From Verrucomicrobiota bacterium (GTDB lineage Bacteria; Verrucomicrobiota; Verrucomicrobiia; Limisphaerales; UBA9464): a stretch of 29,204 bases of DNA. The translations under genes were made by a program, and so were the position numbers. The stretch is taken from NCBI GenBank assembly GCA_026397675.1, contig JAPLUH010000513.1:1-29204 (forward strand), given 5' to 3'. Positions within the stretch are counted from its first letter, which is position 1; each line of letters begins with the position of its first letter. Of this stretch, positions 1 through 8,495 are shown in pieces. A model generated the notes under the pieces. That model was not told the origin of the DNA. It made no database searches and worked only from the letters and a program-made list of their open reading frames with translations.

Positions 1-35
1 GTCGGGCGCACAGCTGCGCCGGCACTTTTGAGACC

Positions 36-2018
36 ATGAGCGAAGAATCCCTCAACAACTTTACCCCTCGCGCCCAGCAGGTTCTAGCCCTGGCGCGCAA
101 GGAGGCTGATCGCTTCAACCATAACTTCGTTGGCACCGAACATCTGCTCCTCGGGCTGATCAAGCTGGGGCAGGGTGTAGCGGTCAATGTTCTCCAAAAA
201 ATGGGGCTGGATCTGGATACGGTTCGCCAAGAGGTGGAGAAGGAAGTCCGGGGCGGCGGGGAGGGTAAGTCGGGCGGCAATATTCCCTACACGCCGCGGG
301 TCAAGAAGGTCTTGGCTCTGGCTGCCAAAGAAGCCAAAGCATTGAACCACACCTACGTGGGCACCGAGCACATCTTGCTGGGTCTCTTGCGCGAGGGCGA
401 TGGCGTGGCGGCCAAGGTGCTCCGGAACTTGGAGGTCGACATCGAGCAATGCCGCCAAGAAATCCTCAAGGAGCTCGATCCTCAGTTCCAGGCCGGCGAG
501 GAAGAGGGCGGCGAAAAGGAGCCAGCTGCCGAAACCGTTGAGGCCGGTAAGGCTCCGACTCGCGGCGACAAGAACAAGGATCAGAAGACGCCCGCTCTCA
601 AGGCCTTCGGTCGTGATCTCACCGAGATTGCGAAGAAGGGCGATATGGATCCGGTCATCGGTCGTAGCAACGAGATCGAGCGGGTGATCAAGATTCTCTG
701 TCGCCGCACCAAAAACAACCAGGTGCTGCTGGGCGAGGCCGGCGTGGGCAAAACGGCCATCGTGGAGGGGTTGGCTCAAGAAATCGCTAAGGGCAACGTG
801 CCTGAGCTCTTAGCCGCCAAGCGGGTGATCACTTTGGATCTCGCGTTGATGGTGGCGGGTACCAAGTACCGAGGCCAATTTGAGGAGCGCATCAAGGCCG
901 TGATGGACGAAATCAAGAAGGCCAAGAACGTCATCCTGTTTATTGATGAGTTGCACACCATCGTGGGGGCTGGTTCGGCCGAGGGCACCATGGATGCCTC
1001 TAACATCTTCAAGCCGGCCCTCAGCCGCGGAGAGCTGCAAATCGTGGGCGCCACGACGCTCACGGAGTATCGCAAATACATCGAAAAAGACTCTGCTCTC
1101 GAGCGCCGTTTCCAAACGGTCAAGGTGGAGCCGCCGTCGGTCGAAGATGCGATTGCTATCCTAATCGGTCTGAAGTCCAAGTACGAAGACCATCACAAGG
1201 CCGAGTTCACCTCCGATGCGGTGGAAGCCTGCGTGAAGCTTTCTGATCGTTACATCACGGCTCGATTCCTGCCGGATAAGGCCATTGATGTGCTCGATGA
1301 AGCCGGATCCAAGGCACGAATCGGAGCAATGCAACGGCCGCCCAACATCAAGGAAATCGAGGCGGAGATCGAGTCACTGCGGCAGAAGAAAGAGCAGGCC
1401 ATTAAGGATCAAGACTTCGAGGGAGCGGCCCAGTTGCGCGATCATGAGAAATCGGCCAAGGAGCGCCTCGAGAAGACGCTGGCCGACTGGAAGACTGCCA
1501 AGGACGAGAAGCGGGTGGTGGTCACCGAGGACGACATCCTTCAAGTGGTCGCTAAGTGGACGGGCATTCCCCTCAAGCGGATGGGCCAATCCGACATGCA
1601 GAAGCTCTTGGCCATTGAAGATGAGTTGGCCAAATTGGTCGTCGGCCAGAAAGATGCCGTTGCCGCGCTAGCTAAGGCGCTGCGTCGCGCCCGAACGGAC
1701 CTCAAAGATCCTAAGCGTCCCATTGGCTGCTTCGCCTTGCTGGGCCCGACCGGCGTCGGAAAGACACTGTTGGCGCGCACGTTGGCTGAGCAGATGTTTG
1801 GCAGCAATCAGGCCCTCATCCAGCTCGACATGTCTGAGTACATGGAGAAGTTCACTGTGAGCCGATTGATTGGTTCACCGCCGGGCTACGTGGGTCACGA
1901 AGAAGGCGGTCAACTCACCGAGAAGGTGCGTCGTCAGCCCTATTCCGTGGTGCTCTTCGATGAGATCGAAAAGGCCCATCCCGACGTGACCAACATGCTT
2001 CTGCAAATCCTAGAGTAA
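36..2018 (+). CDS. clpC: ClpC/ClpB-type AAA+ unfoldase, N-terminal 660 residues (cut by in-frame TAA)
   Basis: HSP100 unfoldase that would feed substrates to ClpP or remodel proteins in the cytoplasm. Two Clp N-terminal repeats lie near residues 8-75 and 84-150. The D1 ATPase has Walker A GEAGVGKT (233-240) and Walker B with D304-E305. A UVR-like coiled segment (about 445-480) points to ClpC rather than ClpB. D2 begins with Walker A GPTGVGKT (570-577) and Walker B D642-E643. The frame then hits TAA at 2016-2018, inside the conserved LLQILE-D/E-G stretch. The same frame continues with GKLTDSLGRVVDF, so nothing is missing except one codon. The ATG at 36 gives the expected ClpC N terminus, although no clear Shine-Dalgarno precedes it. 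A nonsense mutation (for example GAA to TAA) or a sequence error is more likely than a natural end. The first fragment lacks D2 sensor 1, the arginine finger and sensor 2. Confidence 0.93.
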   Translation: MSEESLNNFTPRAQQVLALARKEADRFNHNFVGTEHLLLGLIKLGQGVAVNVLQKMGLDLDTVRQEVEKEVRGGGEGKSGGNIPYTPRVKKVLALAAKEAKALNHTYVGTEHILLGLLREGDGVAAKVLRNLEVDIEQCRQEILKELDPQFQAGEEEGGEKEPAAETVEAGKAPTRGDKNKDQKTPALKAFGRDLTEIAKKGDMDPVIGRSNEIERVIKILCRRTKNNQVLLGEAGVGKTAIVEGLAQEIAKGNVPELLAAKRVITLDLALMVAGTKYRGQFEERIKAVMDEIKKAKNVILFIDELHTIVGAGSAEGTMDASNIFKPALSRGELQIVGATTLTEYRKYIEKDSALERRFQTVKVEPPSVEDAIAILIGLKSKYEDHHKAEFTSDAVEACVKLSDRYITARFLPDKAIDVLDEAGSKARIGAMQRPPNIKEIEAEIESLRQKKEQAIKDQDFEGAAQLRDHEKSAKERLEKTLADWKTAKDEKRVVVTEDDILQVVAKWTGIPLKRMGQSDMQKLLAIEDELAKLVVGQKDAVAALAKALRRARTDLKDPKRPIGCFALLGPTGVGKTLLARTLAEQMFGSNQALIQLDMSEYMEKFTVSRLIGSPPGYVGHEEGGQLTEKVRRQPYSVVLFDEIEKAHPDVTNMLLQILE

Positions 2019-2036
2019 GGTAAACTCACCGATTCC

Positions 2037-2561
2037 TTGGGACGAGTGGTCGATTTCCGCAACACAATCGTCCTCTTGACCTCTAACGTGGGATCCGAGG
2101 CGTTGCGCAAGCAGGGCAGCATGGGCTTTTCAAAGTCCAGCGACGATGCGAGCTACGAGGCCATGCGGGGTCGGGTATTGGACGAGGCCAAGAAGTTCTT
2201 CCGGCCCGAGTTCCTCAACCGTTTGGATGACATCGTGGTCTTCCGCTCCTTGGGCAAGCCCGAGCTCGACACGATTCTCGATCTGGAAATCACCAAGGTA
2301 TTGGATCGGATTCGCCGTAAGAACGTCACGGTCATTCTCGACGACAAGGCTCGGGAATTCCTTATTGAGAAGGGGTTTGATCCTCAGTACGGCGCTCGTC
2401 CAATGCGTCGAGCCATCGAGAAGCATCTCGAAGATCCTCTCGCTGAGGAAATCTTGCGGGGGACGTTGATGGATGGGCAGCCCGTCAAGGTCACCGCCGA
2501 TAAGGAGAAACTGATCTTTAAACAGCGAGATGAGGCGACCGAGGGGGCGTTGAGCTCTTAG
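2037..2561 (+). pseudogene. clpC: ClpC C-terminal part (rest of D2), in frame after the internal stop
   Basis: This stretch is the missing remainder of the preceding unfoldase, in the same frame. It holds the sensor-1 region (LLTSNVG), the arginine-finger segment FRPEFLNRLD and the sensor-2 motif GARPMRRAIE, followed by the small C-terminal D2 subdomain. With the first part it makes about 841 codons, a normal ClpC length. If translated separately it could start at TTG 2037 or at ATG 2121, which opens a frame beginning MGFSKSS. Neither has a well-placed Shine-Dalgarno, so independent translation is doubtful. The conservation of the segment shows that the interruption is recent, or is an error. 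It ends 53 bp before the terminator hairpin. Confidence 0.85.
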
Positions 2562-2613
2562 GCGACCGAGTCAGGAGTTCATCTCCAACGACTTCTTTGA
2601 AGGTCCACAGTGC

Positions 2614-2650
2614 CCCTCTCGGCGAGTTTTCGCTGGGAGGGTTGTTAATT
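2614..2650 (+). terminator. Intrinsic terminator after clpC
   Basis: Bases 2614-2625 pair with 2630-2641 in a 12-bp stem with two G-U wobbles and a GTTT loop. The T-rich tail TTGTTAATT follows directly. The hairpin lies between the clpC end and the start of mlaE, so it should separate the two transcription units. Confidence 0.75.
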
Positions 2651-2692
2651 GGGTAGGGCCGCAAGACACTCTGAAATTCACTGGAATCCTAC

Positions 2693-3472
2693 GTGCCGGT
2701 CCAACTCATCCATCAACGGTTCCGCTCCTTCATCACCCAGCTTGGAGAGGTTTCCCAATTACTGATGGAGTCTATAGGCTCCTTTCGCCATCAGCGACCG
2801 TCCTGGAAAGATTTTCTCTACCAACTCCAGTTCATCGGGGTGAAAAGCCAGAGCGTGGTCATTACCACGGGAGCGGCCACGGGCATGGTGCTGTGTGCCC
2901 AGACGTTCTTGCAGTTTCACAAGGTGAAGATGGATACCGCGACGGGCGCGGTGGTCAGCATCGGCATGAGCAGCGAGTTAGGGCCGGTGCTCGCGGCCTT
3001 AATGCTCACCGGTCGAGTGGGGGCCTCCATGACCGCCGAGTTGGGCACGATGAAGGTGACTGAGCAAATCGATGCCCTCCGGACCCTTGCAGCGCACCCG
3101 GTGGACACACTGGTGGTGCCGCGATTCCTGGCGCTGTTGGCCTCGGCCCCGTTGCTGACTGCTGAGTCGGTGGTGGTGGGCATCGTCTCCAGTTGGTGGG
3201 TGGGTGTGAATTTGCTTGGCATCGACAGTGCGTACTACCTGGTGAACATGACCCGGTACACCGATCCCCCGGATGTACTGACAGGTTTGATTAAATCCTT
3301 TGTTTTCGGCGCCATCATCGCGGTGGTGAGTTGCCACAAGGGGCTCACGTGTCAGGGAGGGGCCGAAGGAGTGGGGAAGGCGACGACCGAGGCGGTGGTG
3401 GTTGCGAGCATTAGTATCTTGATCGTTAACTTCTTCCTCACGCTGTTCCTGTCGCGTCTATTCTACTCCTAA
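2693..3472 (+). CDS. mlaE: MlaE-type ABC transporter permease
   Basis: Inner-membrane permease of an MCE/Mla lipid transporter, which moves phospholipids between the inner and outer membranes. The 259-residue length fits the MlaE/YrbE family. An amphipathic N-terminal helix is followed by about five hydrophobic segments. The diagnostic core lies around residues 95-130, with ELGPVLAALMLTGRVGASMTAE and then the EQIDAL motif. The chosen start is GTG 2693. ATG 2765 in the same frame would shorten the protein by 24 residues, and neither start has a strong ribosome site. It is the first gene of an mlaE-mlaF-mlaD set, with mlaF starting 9 bp downstream. No MlaB (STAS) or MlaC (periplasmic carrier) gene lies beside it. 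Confidence 0.93.
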   Translation: MPVQLIHQRFRSFITQLGEVSQLLMESIGSFRHQRPSWKDFLYQLQFIGVKSQSVVITTGAATGMVLCAQTFLQFHKVKMDTATGAVVSIGMSSELGPVLAALMLTGRVGASMTAELGTMKVTEQIDALRTLAAHPVDTLVVPRFLALLASAPLLTAESVVVGIVSSWWVGVNLLGIDSAYYLVNMTRYTDPPDVLTGLIKSFVFGAIIAVVSCHKGLTCQGGAEGVGKATTEAVVVASISILIVNFFLTLFLSRLFYS

Positions 3473-3481
3473 CTTGAATCT

Positions 3482-4225
3482 ATGATTGAGGTTCGAGACG
3501 TCACCAAGAGCTTCGGGACCCAGCAGGTCTTGCGAGGAGTTTCCCTGGACATTCGTCGGGGTGAGGCGGTGGTCATCATCGGTCGAAGTGGCGGGGGCAA
3601 GAGCATCCTGCTCAAGCATCTCATCGGTCTGCTCCAACCCGATTCTGGGATTGTGCGGGTGGACGGAGAGGACATCACCGCAATGAATGAGCGCAGCCTC
3701 CTTCGGGTGCGACGGAAGTATGGCATGCTCTTCCAGATGGCGGCCCTCTTTGATTCGTTGACCGTCGAAGAGAACGTGGGTTTTGTGCTCCGCCGGCAGG
3801 GTCTGGAGTCGGAGACCGAGATTCGTCGCCGAATCGATGAGGCCCTAGACATGGTAGAATTACCGGGGATTGGTCACAAAATGCCCAGCGAACTCTCCGG
3901 CGGGATGCGCAAGCGGGTCGGTTTGGCTCGGGCGATTGTTTACCGGCCGGAGATCGTGCTCTACGACGAGCCGACCACCGGCTTGGACCCGATCGCCGCC
4001 GACAACATTGATCGCCTCATCCGACGGGTTTGGGAAACCCTTCACGTCACCAGTATCGCTGTGACCCATGACATGAAGAGCGCCCGCACGATCAGCAACA
4101 GAATCCTCATGCTTCATGAGGGACGAATTTACTCCGAGGGACCGACTTCGGAGATTTTGGAATCGACGGATCCAGTGATTTATCGATTCGTCAACGGCAT
4201 CTCGACGCCACAGAAATCTCAATGA
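3482..4225 (+). CDS. mlaF: MlaF-type ABC transporter ATPase
   Basis: Cytoplasmic ATPase that would drive the MlaE permease. All nucleotide-binding motifs are intact: Walker A GRSGGGKS (residues 34-41), the ABC signature LSGGMRKR from 138, Walker B ending at D162-E163 in YDEPTTGLDP, and the H-loop His196 in VTHD. The 247-residue length is normal for MlaF. The TGA stop overlaps the mlaD start as ATGA, which indicates translational coupling. A short C-terminal extension follows the ATPase core, as is usual for the family. Confidence 0.95.
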   Translation: MIEVRDVTKSFGTQQVLRGVSLDIRRGEAVVIIGRSGGGKSILLKHLIGLLQPDSGIVRVDGEDITAMNERSLLRVRRKYGMLFQMAALFDSLTVEENVGFVLRRQGLESETEIRRRIDEALDMVELPGIGHKMPSELSGGMRKRVGLARAIVYRPEIVLYDEPTTGLDPIAADNIDRLIRRVWETLHVTSIAVTHDMKSARTISNRILMLHEGRIYSEGPTSEILESTDPVIYRFVNGISTPQKSQ

Positions 4226-5229
4226 GTGAGTCCATGGAACGAAAATCCCCCGCAGCACAAGTCGGCCTCTTTGTCCTGATCGGACTCGTGCTGATCGCCG
4301 CATTGCTTATCCATTTCAGCAAGGGAGCCTCCTTTTGGCGTTCCGGCCGAACGATCGTGGTTTCCGCCGGCAATGTCGGTGGGTTGGCCGTAGGCGCGCC
4401 GGTCAACATGTCCGGTGTCCGCATTGGCTCTGTCGAGGACATCTCGCTTTCGGAAGACGGCCGGAGGGTGTCTATCCAGTGCCGCATTGAAAAACCAGTG
4501 ACCATCTTTGGTGACGCCCGCTTCGAAATTGAGCAGAGCGGGTTCCTGGGTGACCAGTTCGTTGCGATCATTCCCACGAAGAATGCGGCTCCGCCGCTTC
4601 AGGACGGGGCCATCGTGACCGCCGTGGATCCCTTTAATTTGCAGGAGGCGGCCCGCAGTGCCGTGGGCCTCATGACCCGACTGGATCAGGTCGTGGAGCG
4701 GGTTGACCGCATGATTCTCTCGGCGTCGACCCTCAAGGACGTGACCAACACGCTGGCCAATTTGCGGCGGACTTCCGAGCGGTTGGATCGCACGCTGGGC
4801 GAGGTCGAATTGCTGGTGTCCTCCGAGAAGCCTGCCGTTGCGGTGACGGTGAGCAATCTTCGGGCATTCTCGGCGACCTTGACTCCGCTGGCGGGGCAGG
4901 TCGGGGCCTTGGCGGCCCGGGCTGACTCGCTGTTGGTGCGTGCTGACACTCTGGTCGCCACCAATGAGGCCACGTTGCGCGAAGCATTGGGTGGATTTCG
5001 AGATGCCTCTTTGGCGGTGCGCGACTTGACGCAAGATCTTCAGGCGGGGCGTGGTGCTGTGGGTGCTTTGCTGAAGGATCCTAAGCTGCAGTCCGAATTG
5101 GGGGCCACGCTGGGCAATCTCAACACCGTGTCGAGCAACCTCGCCCACAACGGTCTTTTCTGGAAGCCACGCCGTGTGGAACCGCTGACCAACACCACTG
5201 GCTATCCAGGTCGCGGCCCGTTCCGCTGA
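4222..5229 (+). CDS. mlaD: MlaD-family MCE substrate-binding protein
   Basis: Membrane-anchored MCE-domain protein that would form the periplasmic lipid-binding ring on the MlaEF transporter. Residues 14-32 form a single N-terminal transmembrane anchor. The MCE domain covers about 41-118 and contains the motifs GLAVGAPVNMSGVRIG and GFLGDQF. The long C-terminal half (about 130-310) is Leu/Ala/Thr-rich and probably helical, as in MCE proteins that build a helical stalk. The start ATG 4222 overlaps the mlaF stop; ATG 4234 is an alternative. At 335 residues it is longer than E. coli MlaD and closer to the longer MCE proteins of other phyla. Confidence 0.92.
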   Translation: MSESMERKSPAAQVGLFVLIGLVLIAALLIHFSKGASFWRSGRTIVVSAGNVGGLAVGAPVNMSGVRIGSVEDISLSEDGRRVSIQCRIEKPVTIFGDARFEIEQSGFLGDQFVAIIPTKNAAPPLQDGAIVTAVDPFNLQEAARSAVGLMTRLDQVVERVDRMILSASTLKDVTNTLANLRRTSERLDRTLGEVELLVSSEKPAVAVTVSNLRAFSATLTPLAGQVGALAARADSLLVRADTLVATNEATLREALGGFRDASLAVRDLTQDLQAGRGAVGALLKDPKLQSELGATLGNLNTVSSNLAHNGLFWKPRRVEPLTNTTGYPGRGPFR

Positions 5230-5329
5230 GCCAGGACCATTCCGTGGCTGATGGACCGACGATCGTTCTCTCCGGGCACTGCGGGCCGGACCGATTGACA
5301 GTCGCGGGTGAGGGTTAGACCTTCCTTAC

Positions 5330-6070
5330 ATGGAATTGGTGACACTCTCCCGAGTCTTTGTTTTGGTCGAGGCAGACCTCATGGCGACCCGATTAGAATC
5401 CGCCGGGTTCACCCCATTTATTCACGGGGTCGATGCTGCCCTCAGTAGCGGTGGCTACTCCATGGGTGCGTGGGGTATTCAAGTGAAGGTGCCCGCCGAC
5501 CAAGTGGAGTCCGCGCTTCAGTTCTTGGCGGAAGTGCCGGAGACCGATGCATGGGGCGAGCAGTTCCGGGCCCTGTACAATCGGGCCCTCTCGGCATTCC
5601 GTTTGGGGCGCTCTTCGCCAGCAACCTTGTGTGATCCGGCCGATACCGCCTTCTTGCTGAACGGCGGATGCTCCGTTCAGGAACTCTACGATTTCGTCGA
5701 GGACGCCGTGGATTATGGCGAGCCTGATTTGGAGACGGTCCTCGATGTTCAGAGGATCCGGAGGGATTACTTTTTGGGAATTCTACACGGAAAATGGACA
5801 GGGCAGGTGGTGCCCATGTCGGCGTTGCCGCTCAAGACCGATGCTGTCGATGGAATCGCTTGGTTGCCCCGTTTGATCGTCAAGGCGCGGCTCAAGCTGC
5901 GCGGAGAAATGCCACCGGATCTTATGTACGGGTGCGGAGGCGACCGGCCGTTTCTTCGGCGTATGGGACTCACGCTGCCAGGATTTCTGGAACAAGTGCG
6001 CGACTGCGGAGACGATGATTTGGCCATCGTCGAGGCGGTGAAACGTTCCCGGGACGCTGCCACTCGCTGA
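5330..6070 (+). CDS. DUF2007 + DUF5069 domain protein
   Basis: Soluble 246-residue protein of unknown role. The N terminus (about 5-68) has the DUF2007 pattern, a small ferredoxin-like fold sometimes called a putative signal-transducing domain, with the run VFVLVEADLMATRLESAGF. The C-terminal part (about 165-240) resembles DUF5069, with WLPRLIVKARLKLRGEMP, YGCGGDRPFLRRMG and a final helix. DUF5069 proteins are common in Verrucomicrobia and Planctomycetes, but no biochemical function is known to me. The start is ATG 5330; the upstream sequence is C/T-rich and has no clear ribosome site. A plausible terminator follows at 6088-6115. Joining the two domains in one chain is the notable point. Confidence 0.85.
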   Translation: MELVTLSRVFVLVEADLMATRLESAGFTPFIHGVDAALSSGGYSMGAWGIQVKVPADQVESALQFLAEVPETDAWGEQFRALYNRALSAFRLGRSSPATLCDPADTAFLLNGGCSVQELYDFVEDAVDYGEPDLETVLDVQRIRRDYFLGILHGKWTGQVVPMSALPLKTDAVDGIAWLPRLIVKARLKLRGEMPPDLMYGCGGDRPFLRRMGLTLPGFLEQVRDCGDDDLAIVEAVKRSRDAATR

Positions 6071-6087
6071 GGACGCCAGAGAGGAGG

Positions 6088-6115
6088 CTGTTGAGTTTCT
6101 GGGCTCAGTAGTTTT
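6088..6115 (+). terminator. Probable terminator after the DUF5069 gene
   Basis: CTGTTGAG (6088-6095) pairs with CTCAGTAG (6104-6111), with two G-U pairs and an 8-base loop, and is followed by TTTT. It lies 17 bp after the stop codon. The T-tract is short, so the call is moderate. Confidence 0.5.
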
Positions 6116-6139
6116 CACACCGTCACTGACCGTTGTTTT

Positions 6140-6273
6140 CGGCCACCCGGAGGCCGCCCAAGGACCTTCCTAACACCCCCGGAGGCCCTACCACCCCCCG
6201 GATGCAGCCTGAGGGCTTCCGAGGTAGGGACCGATCTCCGAGCGGTCCGGCGCTGCGGCGGTCCGGCGCTGCG
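6140..6273. repeat. Structured, repeat-bearing convergent intergenic region
   Basis: The 306-bp gap between two convergent genes holds no credible gene but several structures. CGGCC (6140-6144) pairs with GGCCG (6152-6156). CCCTACC (6186-6192) pairs with GGTAGGG (6223-6229) across a C-rich interior. A perfect 16-bp tandem duplication with unit GCGGTCCGGCGCTGCG occupies 6242-6257 and 6258-6273. None has a run of T next to it, so they are not standard terminators. Confidence 0.55.
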
Positions 6274-6376
6274 GCACTGCCCGTCGTGATTGCCTGCCAA
6301 TAGAGAGTGCCAACGCCTCGTCTTGGAAAAGAAATTGGCCCTGCAATCACCGCCGTGCCAACGGCATCCTTCCGGA

Positions 6377-8377
6377 TTAGTTCAGCACGAACGAGGCGTC
6401 TTTGGTTTCCAGACGAATCTTGTCAGGGATGTGGTTGGGGTCGATGCGCACCAAGACGCGGTGTGTACCGGCGGCTAGGGCTACTGGGCCATTTACCTTC
6501 GATCCGTCCACCCACAGTTCGGCACCCTGAGCGGCGGTGAGTTGGAAGCGGACAGTGCCTGGTTGGGCCAACTGGATCTCGGTCACCGCCAGTACGGCGA
6601 TTTTTGAGGACCAAATATTGGCCTTGGTTGCACCCTCCATGAGGGTCCGCGTGAGATCTCCATTGACCCGGGAGAGGACCTCGGTCCAGCGCTTGTCCTC
6701 GAGGGGTTTTTTCCACATCCAGTCGGACTGTCCATTTTGCTGGTCGGTGTGGACGATGTTGGCCAAGCGCCATTTGCGGGCTACACCACCCTTGCTGGCA
6801 TCGAATTCACCGGGTTTGCCCAGTTGTGAGAGGAACGCAACCAGATCGAGCTGCTCGGCTTCATTGAGCGAGTCGAGGAGGCCGGCCGGCATTAATGAGG
6901 CGGAGGCTTGAGTGCGAGATTCCAGGTTCGACTTGGCGAGGACGATCTCCTGGTTGGCCGTGCCGCGCAGGACCAGCTCGCTCGCGGACTCTCGGACCAC
7001 GGTTCCAGACAAGGTCTGGCCATCCTTGGTCTCCACGACCACCCCATGATAACCCTCTTTGATTTTGGCATTGGGCATGAGCAGCGATTCCACCAAGTAA
7101 TCGGGCTGCGCGCTGGCACCGATCGAAGTCATGTCCGGACCGACCCGTCCACCCGCTCCGCCGATGGCGTGGCAGGTGATGCAGGCCAAGTCGGATCGGC
7201 GGTAGACGAGCTCACCGCGTTGAGGATTGCCGCTGGCCGCCGCCCGGGTGGCCATTTCGCGGATAAGTTGGTCGGTGAAGGCCTGAGTGTCGGCAGACAA
7301 ACCGGCCCCCTTTGCCAGAGTGAGCACCAATTCCATGTCATTGCGACCGCCTTCGCGTGCCACTCGCATGCCAGTACGGGCTGCCGCGGCTGGGATTCCC
7401 GAAGCGGGCAAGAGGGCTGCTAGGTGTTTTCCAGAACCCTTGATTGCCAGCAATGAACGCCAGAACTCCTGGGCGATTTGTTCTTGATCCAACCCCTGGA
7501 TGGCGGACACCAAAGCAGGACCGGCCCCACTGAGGTCTAGCGCTGCCCAAGTTAAAACCGCACGGCGTCGGGTCGCGGGATCTTTGTCTTCCGCCAGTTG
7601 CTTGAGGAGAGGCAGGCTTCCGGATCCTTGGAGGCGAAGGACCTCGAAGACTGTGGTTCGGACTTGTTCGGACGGGTCATTGGCCAGGCGGGTCAAGGAT
7701 TGGGCCGGAGGCGGAGTCTTCCAATCGCCGGTGAGGCGCAACGTGGCTGCACGGACGGAGTCGTTCGAGGATTCCAGCAATCCCAGAATGCCCGTGGCAT
7801 CGCCCTCGGGCCGCACCTTGCGGGTTCTGGCCGCCTCGCCCAGCGAGGTCAGGGCGCGAGCCGTGGCAGCATCATCGAAACCACCCGAGACGGTCTGCCG
7901 CAGCAGCGCTCCCAATTCTTTGGGGCCACCGGCCTGACCGATGAGCTCGATCCAGGGGCCGGAGCCATCCCGCGGGAGACGGCGCTCTTGGATGACGCGC
8001 CCCAAAACTCGGCTCGCCTGTTCGGCTCGGATAGCCTTCAGGGCGAAGGCCAATTGTTTTTCGCGCCCCTCGGATTTCCAGGCACCCGATTCCAAGGCAG
8101 CGATCCACGGCTCGGACAGTTCGTTGATCGTCAACCAGAGCGCGTAGTCTAGGGTGGGATCCATCGGCTGATCGAGGACGCTCAGAGCCAACTCGGCAGA
8201 TCGGGCTCCCGGAATCTTGGCTAGAGCCCGAAGGGCCTCCAGACGAACCCTCGGGTGGGTGTCTTGGACCAGTTTCGAGAGGGTTTCAAGCCGTTGAGCC
8301 GCGTCGCTGGCGTTGTCGGCCTGAGAAGCGACCGGGACAAGCAGCAGCGCACCGGCGAGGACGAGTCTGCGGAACAT
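6377..8377 (-). CDS. Exported HEAT-repeat protein with a cytochrome c (CxxCH) domain
   Basis: Secreted haem-binding protein of a type abundant in Planctomycetes and Verrucomicrobia. The N terminus from ATG 8377 is a signal peptide (MFRRLVLAGALLLVPVASQA). An upstream in-frame ATG at 8428 would put 17 residues before it, so 8377 is preferred. HEAT/PBS-lyase-like helical repeats fill roughly residues 20-360. A cytochrome c-like domain follows, with CITCH starting at residue 399 and then GGAGGRVGPDM, typical of the Planctomycete-type haem-binding C-terminal domain; a distal Met is a candidate sixth ligand. The last 130 residues look like a beta-rich PA14-like or ligand-binding module (VRFQLTAAQGAELWVDG). 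The electron-transfer partner is unknown. It lies downstream of the ArnT-like gene on the same strand. Confidence 0.88.
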   Translation of the reverse strand: MFRRLVLAGALLLVPVASQADNASDAAQRLETLSKLVQDTHPRVRLEALRALAKIPGARSAELALSVLDQPMDPTLDYALWLTINELSEPWIAALESGAWKSEGREKQLAFALKAIRAEQASRVLGRVIQERRLPRDGSGPWIELIGQAGGPKELGALLRQTVSGGFDDAATARALTSLGEAARTRKVRPEGDATGILGLLESSNDSVRAATLRLTGDWKTPPPAQSLTRLANDPSEQVRTTVFEVLRLQGSGSLPLLKQLAEDKDPATRRRAVLTWAALDLSGAGPALVSAIQGLDQEQIAQEFWRSLLAIKGSGKHLAALLPASGIPAAAARTGMRVAREGGRNDMELVLTLAKGAGLSADTQAFTDQLIREMATRAAASGNPQRGELVYRRSDLACITCHAIGGAGGRVGPDMTSIGASAQPDYLVESLLMPNAKIKEGYHGVVVETKDGQTLSGTVVRESASELVLRGTANQEIVLAKSNLESRTQASASLMPAGLLDSLNEAEQLDLVAFLSQLGKPGEFDASKGGVARKWRLANIVHTDQQNGQSDWMWKKPLEDKRWTEVLSRVNGDLTRTLMEGATKANIWSSKIAVLAVTEIQLAQPGTVRFQLTAAQGAELWVDGSKVNGPVALAAGTHRVLVRIDPNHIPDKIRLETKDASFVLN

Positions 8378-8495
8378 GAGGGGACCATCGAACGGGAAGG
8401 CCCCCGCCTTCAAGTGTCCGATCATCAAAATTCGCGATCGTCCTTTTTTCCTCCCAGCTCCACTTCCCGATTCGCTCGCCGGCTTTCAGTCCTGC

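Noticed and set aside
1..35. Hairpin GGCGCA-CAGC-TGCGCC (5-20) just before clpC
   Set aside because: The stem is perfect but only 6 bp, and the T-run behind it is short. With no sequence to its left, it cannot be told whether it ends an upstream gene or belongs to the clpC leader.
2016..2018. Recoding of the clpC TAA as a nonstandard amino acid, or a programmed frameshift
   Set aside because: Recoding normally uses TGA or TAG, not TAA. The downstream part is in the same frame, so no frameshift is involved.
4219..5148. Long open frame antisense to mlaD, and similar ones antisense to clpC, aroA and cmk
   Set aside because: They mirror strongly supported genes in high-GC sequence and show no domain or motif of their own.
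5295..5300. Perfect TTGACA hexamer upstream of the DUF5069 gene
   Set aside because: No acceptable -10 hexamer lies 16-18 bases downstream, so it is not called as a promoter.
6242..6273. Tandem 16-mer as a CRISPR array
   Set aside because: Only two directly adjacent copies without spacers, and no cas genes.
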